Shown in pieces: positions 63,038 through 64,000 of a stretch of 64,000 bases of DNA. The notes below the pieces were generated by a model. That model saw nothing but the letters and a program-made list of their open reading frames with translations, had not been told where the DNA came from and did not search any database. A program made the position numbers and the translations under genes. How positions within the stretch are numbered: the stretch's first letter is position 1; each line of letters opens with the position of its first letter. Origin of the DNA: Vibrio coralliilyticus ATCC BAA-450 (GTDB lineage: Bacteria > Pseudomonadota > Gammaproteobacteria > Enterobacterales > Vibrionaceae); contig NZ_ACZN01000017.1 in NCBI RefSeq assembly GCF_000176135.1, positions 496,001-560,000 on the forward strand, given 5' to 3'.

Positions 63038-64000
63038 TTATACCTTGGATATCAGTTCGAAGGTATGCCTTAGATCTTCATCACTTATGTTGAGCAGATT
63101 ATCGCCCACATACCACTCAACAACCGACTGGTGTGGGTGACCTGTAACCTGCGGATGCCCAATCCAGATCCCCTTTTCTTTCGCCAGCTGCTTTTGCACT
63201 TCTAACGCTTTTTCATGACTAAACGGCAGTATCAAATGCAGCATATTCGATTGTGGTTGTATCGGATTGGCGACAAGCGTCGGATACTCTTCAAGGATTC
63301 GGTAGATTTGTTTGGTACGCTCAAACAGAGTTGGGAGCTGCTTAAGCCTCTGATCAAACTGCATGGCCGCTGAGACAACATAAGGGGTACGATGATAAAC
63401 ATTGCCTCCCTGACGCTTCATCCAAATCGATGCTCGCTCAACAAATTCCTTTGAGCCCAGCAGCATAGAACCACCTAAACCATTGATACCTTTGTAAAGA
63501 GAAACATAAGCCGTATCAAAACCTTTAGCGATTTGATGGTGCTCTTTCTGATAGTAGGCCGCGGTTTCCCAAAGCCTTGCACCATCCATGTGTAGATGAA
63601 TGCCATTCGTCGCGCAGTAGGACTTAATCTCCTCCAGACTTTCCCAATCAGGCAATTGCCCGCCAATTTCACGCATAGGCAGTTCATACAATACCGCCGC
63701 AATTTCATCAGGCCACGCTTTCAGATCTTTCAGTGACCATGTTTGATATTGGTTACCAATCGGAAGAATACTGAAACGATTTTGCAACTGATAACCTTGC
63801 CTTTCATGGATATAGATATGGCTGGAAGGATGCATTGCGACCACTGGGTTGCGCTTCTCTTTAGTGACCAATTCCAATACGGTGGGCTGCGTCATCGTCC
63901 CCGTAATCACGAACAAAGCCGCCTCGTAACCAAGCAAGTCCGCAATTTTTTGTTCAAACGCCTGAATGGTTTCTCCTTCGCCATAAACGTCGTGAGCCAC
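63038..64000 (-). CDS. Threonine aldolase/beta-eliminating lyase family protein (5'-truncated by window)
   Basis: Partial: 320 codons visible, the N-terminal start lies beyond base 64000 (the GTG at the edge encodes an internal Val). Fold-type I PLP enzyme with DVYGEGETIQAFEQKIADLLGYEAALFVITGTM at the start, LHMDGARLWETA near 135 and the PLP lysine in AYVSLYKGINGLGG near 165. Low-specificity threonine aldolases split threonine to glycine and acetaldehyde; the RKQGG-type sequence differs (MKRQGGNVYH), and other substrates are possible. Cytoplasmic; may feed glycine to the glycine pool whose genes lie nearby. Confidence 0.87.
   Translation of the reverse strand: MAHDVYGEGETIQAFEQKIADLLGYEAALFVITGTMTQPTVLELVTKEKRNPVVAMHPSSHIYIHERQGYQLQNRFSILPIGNQYQTWSLKDLKAWPDEIAAVLYELPMREIGGQLPDWESLEEIKSYCATNGIHLHMDGARLWETAAYYQKEHHQIAKGFDTAYVSLYKGINGLGGSMLLGSKEFVERASIWMKRQGGNVYHRTPYVVSAAMQFDQRLKQLPTLFERTKQIYRILEEYPTLVANPIQPQSNMLHLILPFSHEKALEVQKQLAKEKGIWIGHPQVTGHPHQSVVEWYVGDNLLNISDEDLRHTFELISKV

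Noticed and set aside
1..64000. tRNA, rRNA, CRISPR arrays, insertion sequences, prophage genes
   Set aside because: None recognised on either strand.

Overview
The window reads as a Vibrio-type gammaproteobacterial chromosome segment of moderate GC. The evidence is a chromosomal Qnr-family pentapeptide protein, a dense set of chemoreceptors, a LamB/MalM/GlgX maltose block with MalT-like boxes, a glyA-gcvH-gcvP block with a separate gcvT, and many regulator plus exporter pairs. The accessory, transporter-rich gene content resembles a Vibrio second chromosome; that placement is inference. I saw no rRNA, tRNA, CRISPR array, transposase or integron attC site.

Layout. 1-416: end of a cytochrome bd-type oxidase subunit II gene and its DUF2474 micro-subunit. 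427-1840: qnr and msrA. 1894-4022: a chemoreceptor immediately downstream of a BLUF blue-light sensor gene. 4414-12520: a run of efflux/transport genes, each facing or adjoining its own regulator (Lrp/DMT, MocR/DMT, AraC/LysE), then an ArsO-like flavin monooxygenase and a PLP aminotransferase. 12648-14412: AraC-GyrI regulator and arylamine N-acetyltransferase. 14530-16805: an overlapping operon of XRE/S24-like regulator, YhhQ-like queuosine-precursor transporter and QueF, divergent from a 57-aa small protein. 17262-23306: a 2,014-residue lipoprotein with two GH13 catalytic domains. 23707-25823: MarR, DMT exporter and FMN reductase. 25881-29334: a lipoprotein, then flavin reductase, 21-aa peptide and cryptochrome genes, with a divergent DUF6482-like gene. 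29421-33713: SSS symporter, MFS transporter and tandem SnoaL-like protein. 33885-38259: AEC transporter, SoxR with a clear SoxR box and MFS target, and a chemoreceptor-bacteriohemerythrin fusion. 38251-40579: DMT exporter, MerR and DUF3626 operon, then a decayed NAD(P)-binding gene. 41402-45803: a 41-aa small membrane protein and two Cache-type chemoreceptors. 45868-51428: malM, lamB, glgX and a PD-(D/E)XK-like protein. 51545-58624: glycine cleavage/serine hydroxymethyltransferase locus. 58983-60932: a secreted protein with 22 exact 25-residue BspA/DUF285 repeats. 60994-64000: quinone oxidoreductase, LysR and threonine aldolase.

Functional themes. The maltodextrin genes (double-GH13 enzyme, LamB, MalM, GlgX) are linked by MalT-like boxes at two distant promoters. 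Glycine/one-carbon genes share a 24-bp palindromic element upstream of gcvT and glyA, likely bound by the adjacent XRE-cupin regulator. However, gcvT and gcvP each carry a single-base indel in a G run as given here, so either this strain has lost the glycine cleavage system or the sequence contains homopolymer errors. Light and redox sensing recur (BLUF, cryptochrome, SoxR, hemerythrin chemoreceptor). At least six one-component regulators sit beside a small-molecule exporter, most with a visible operator.
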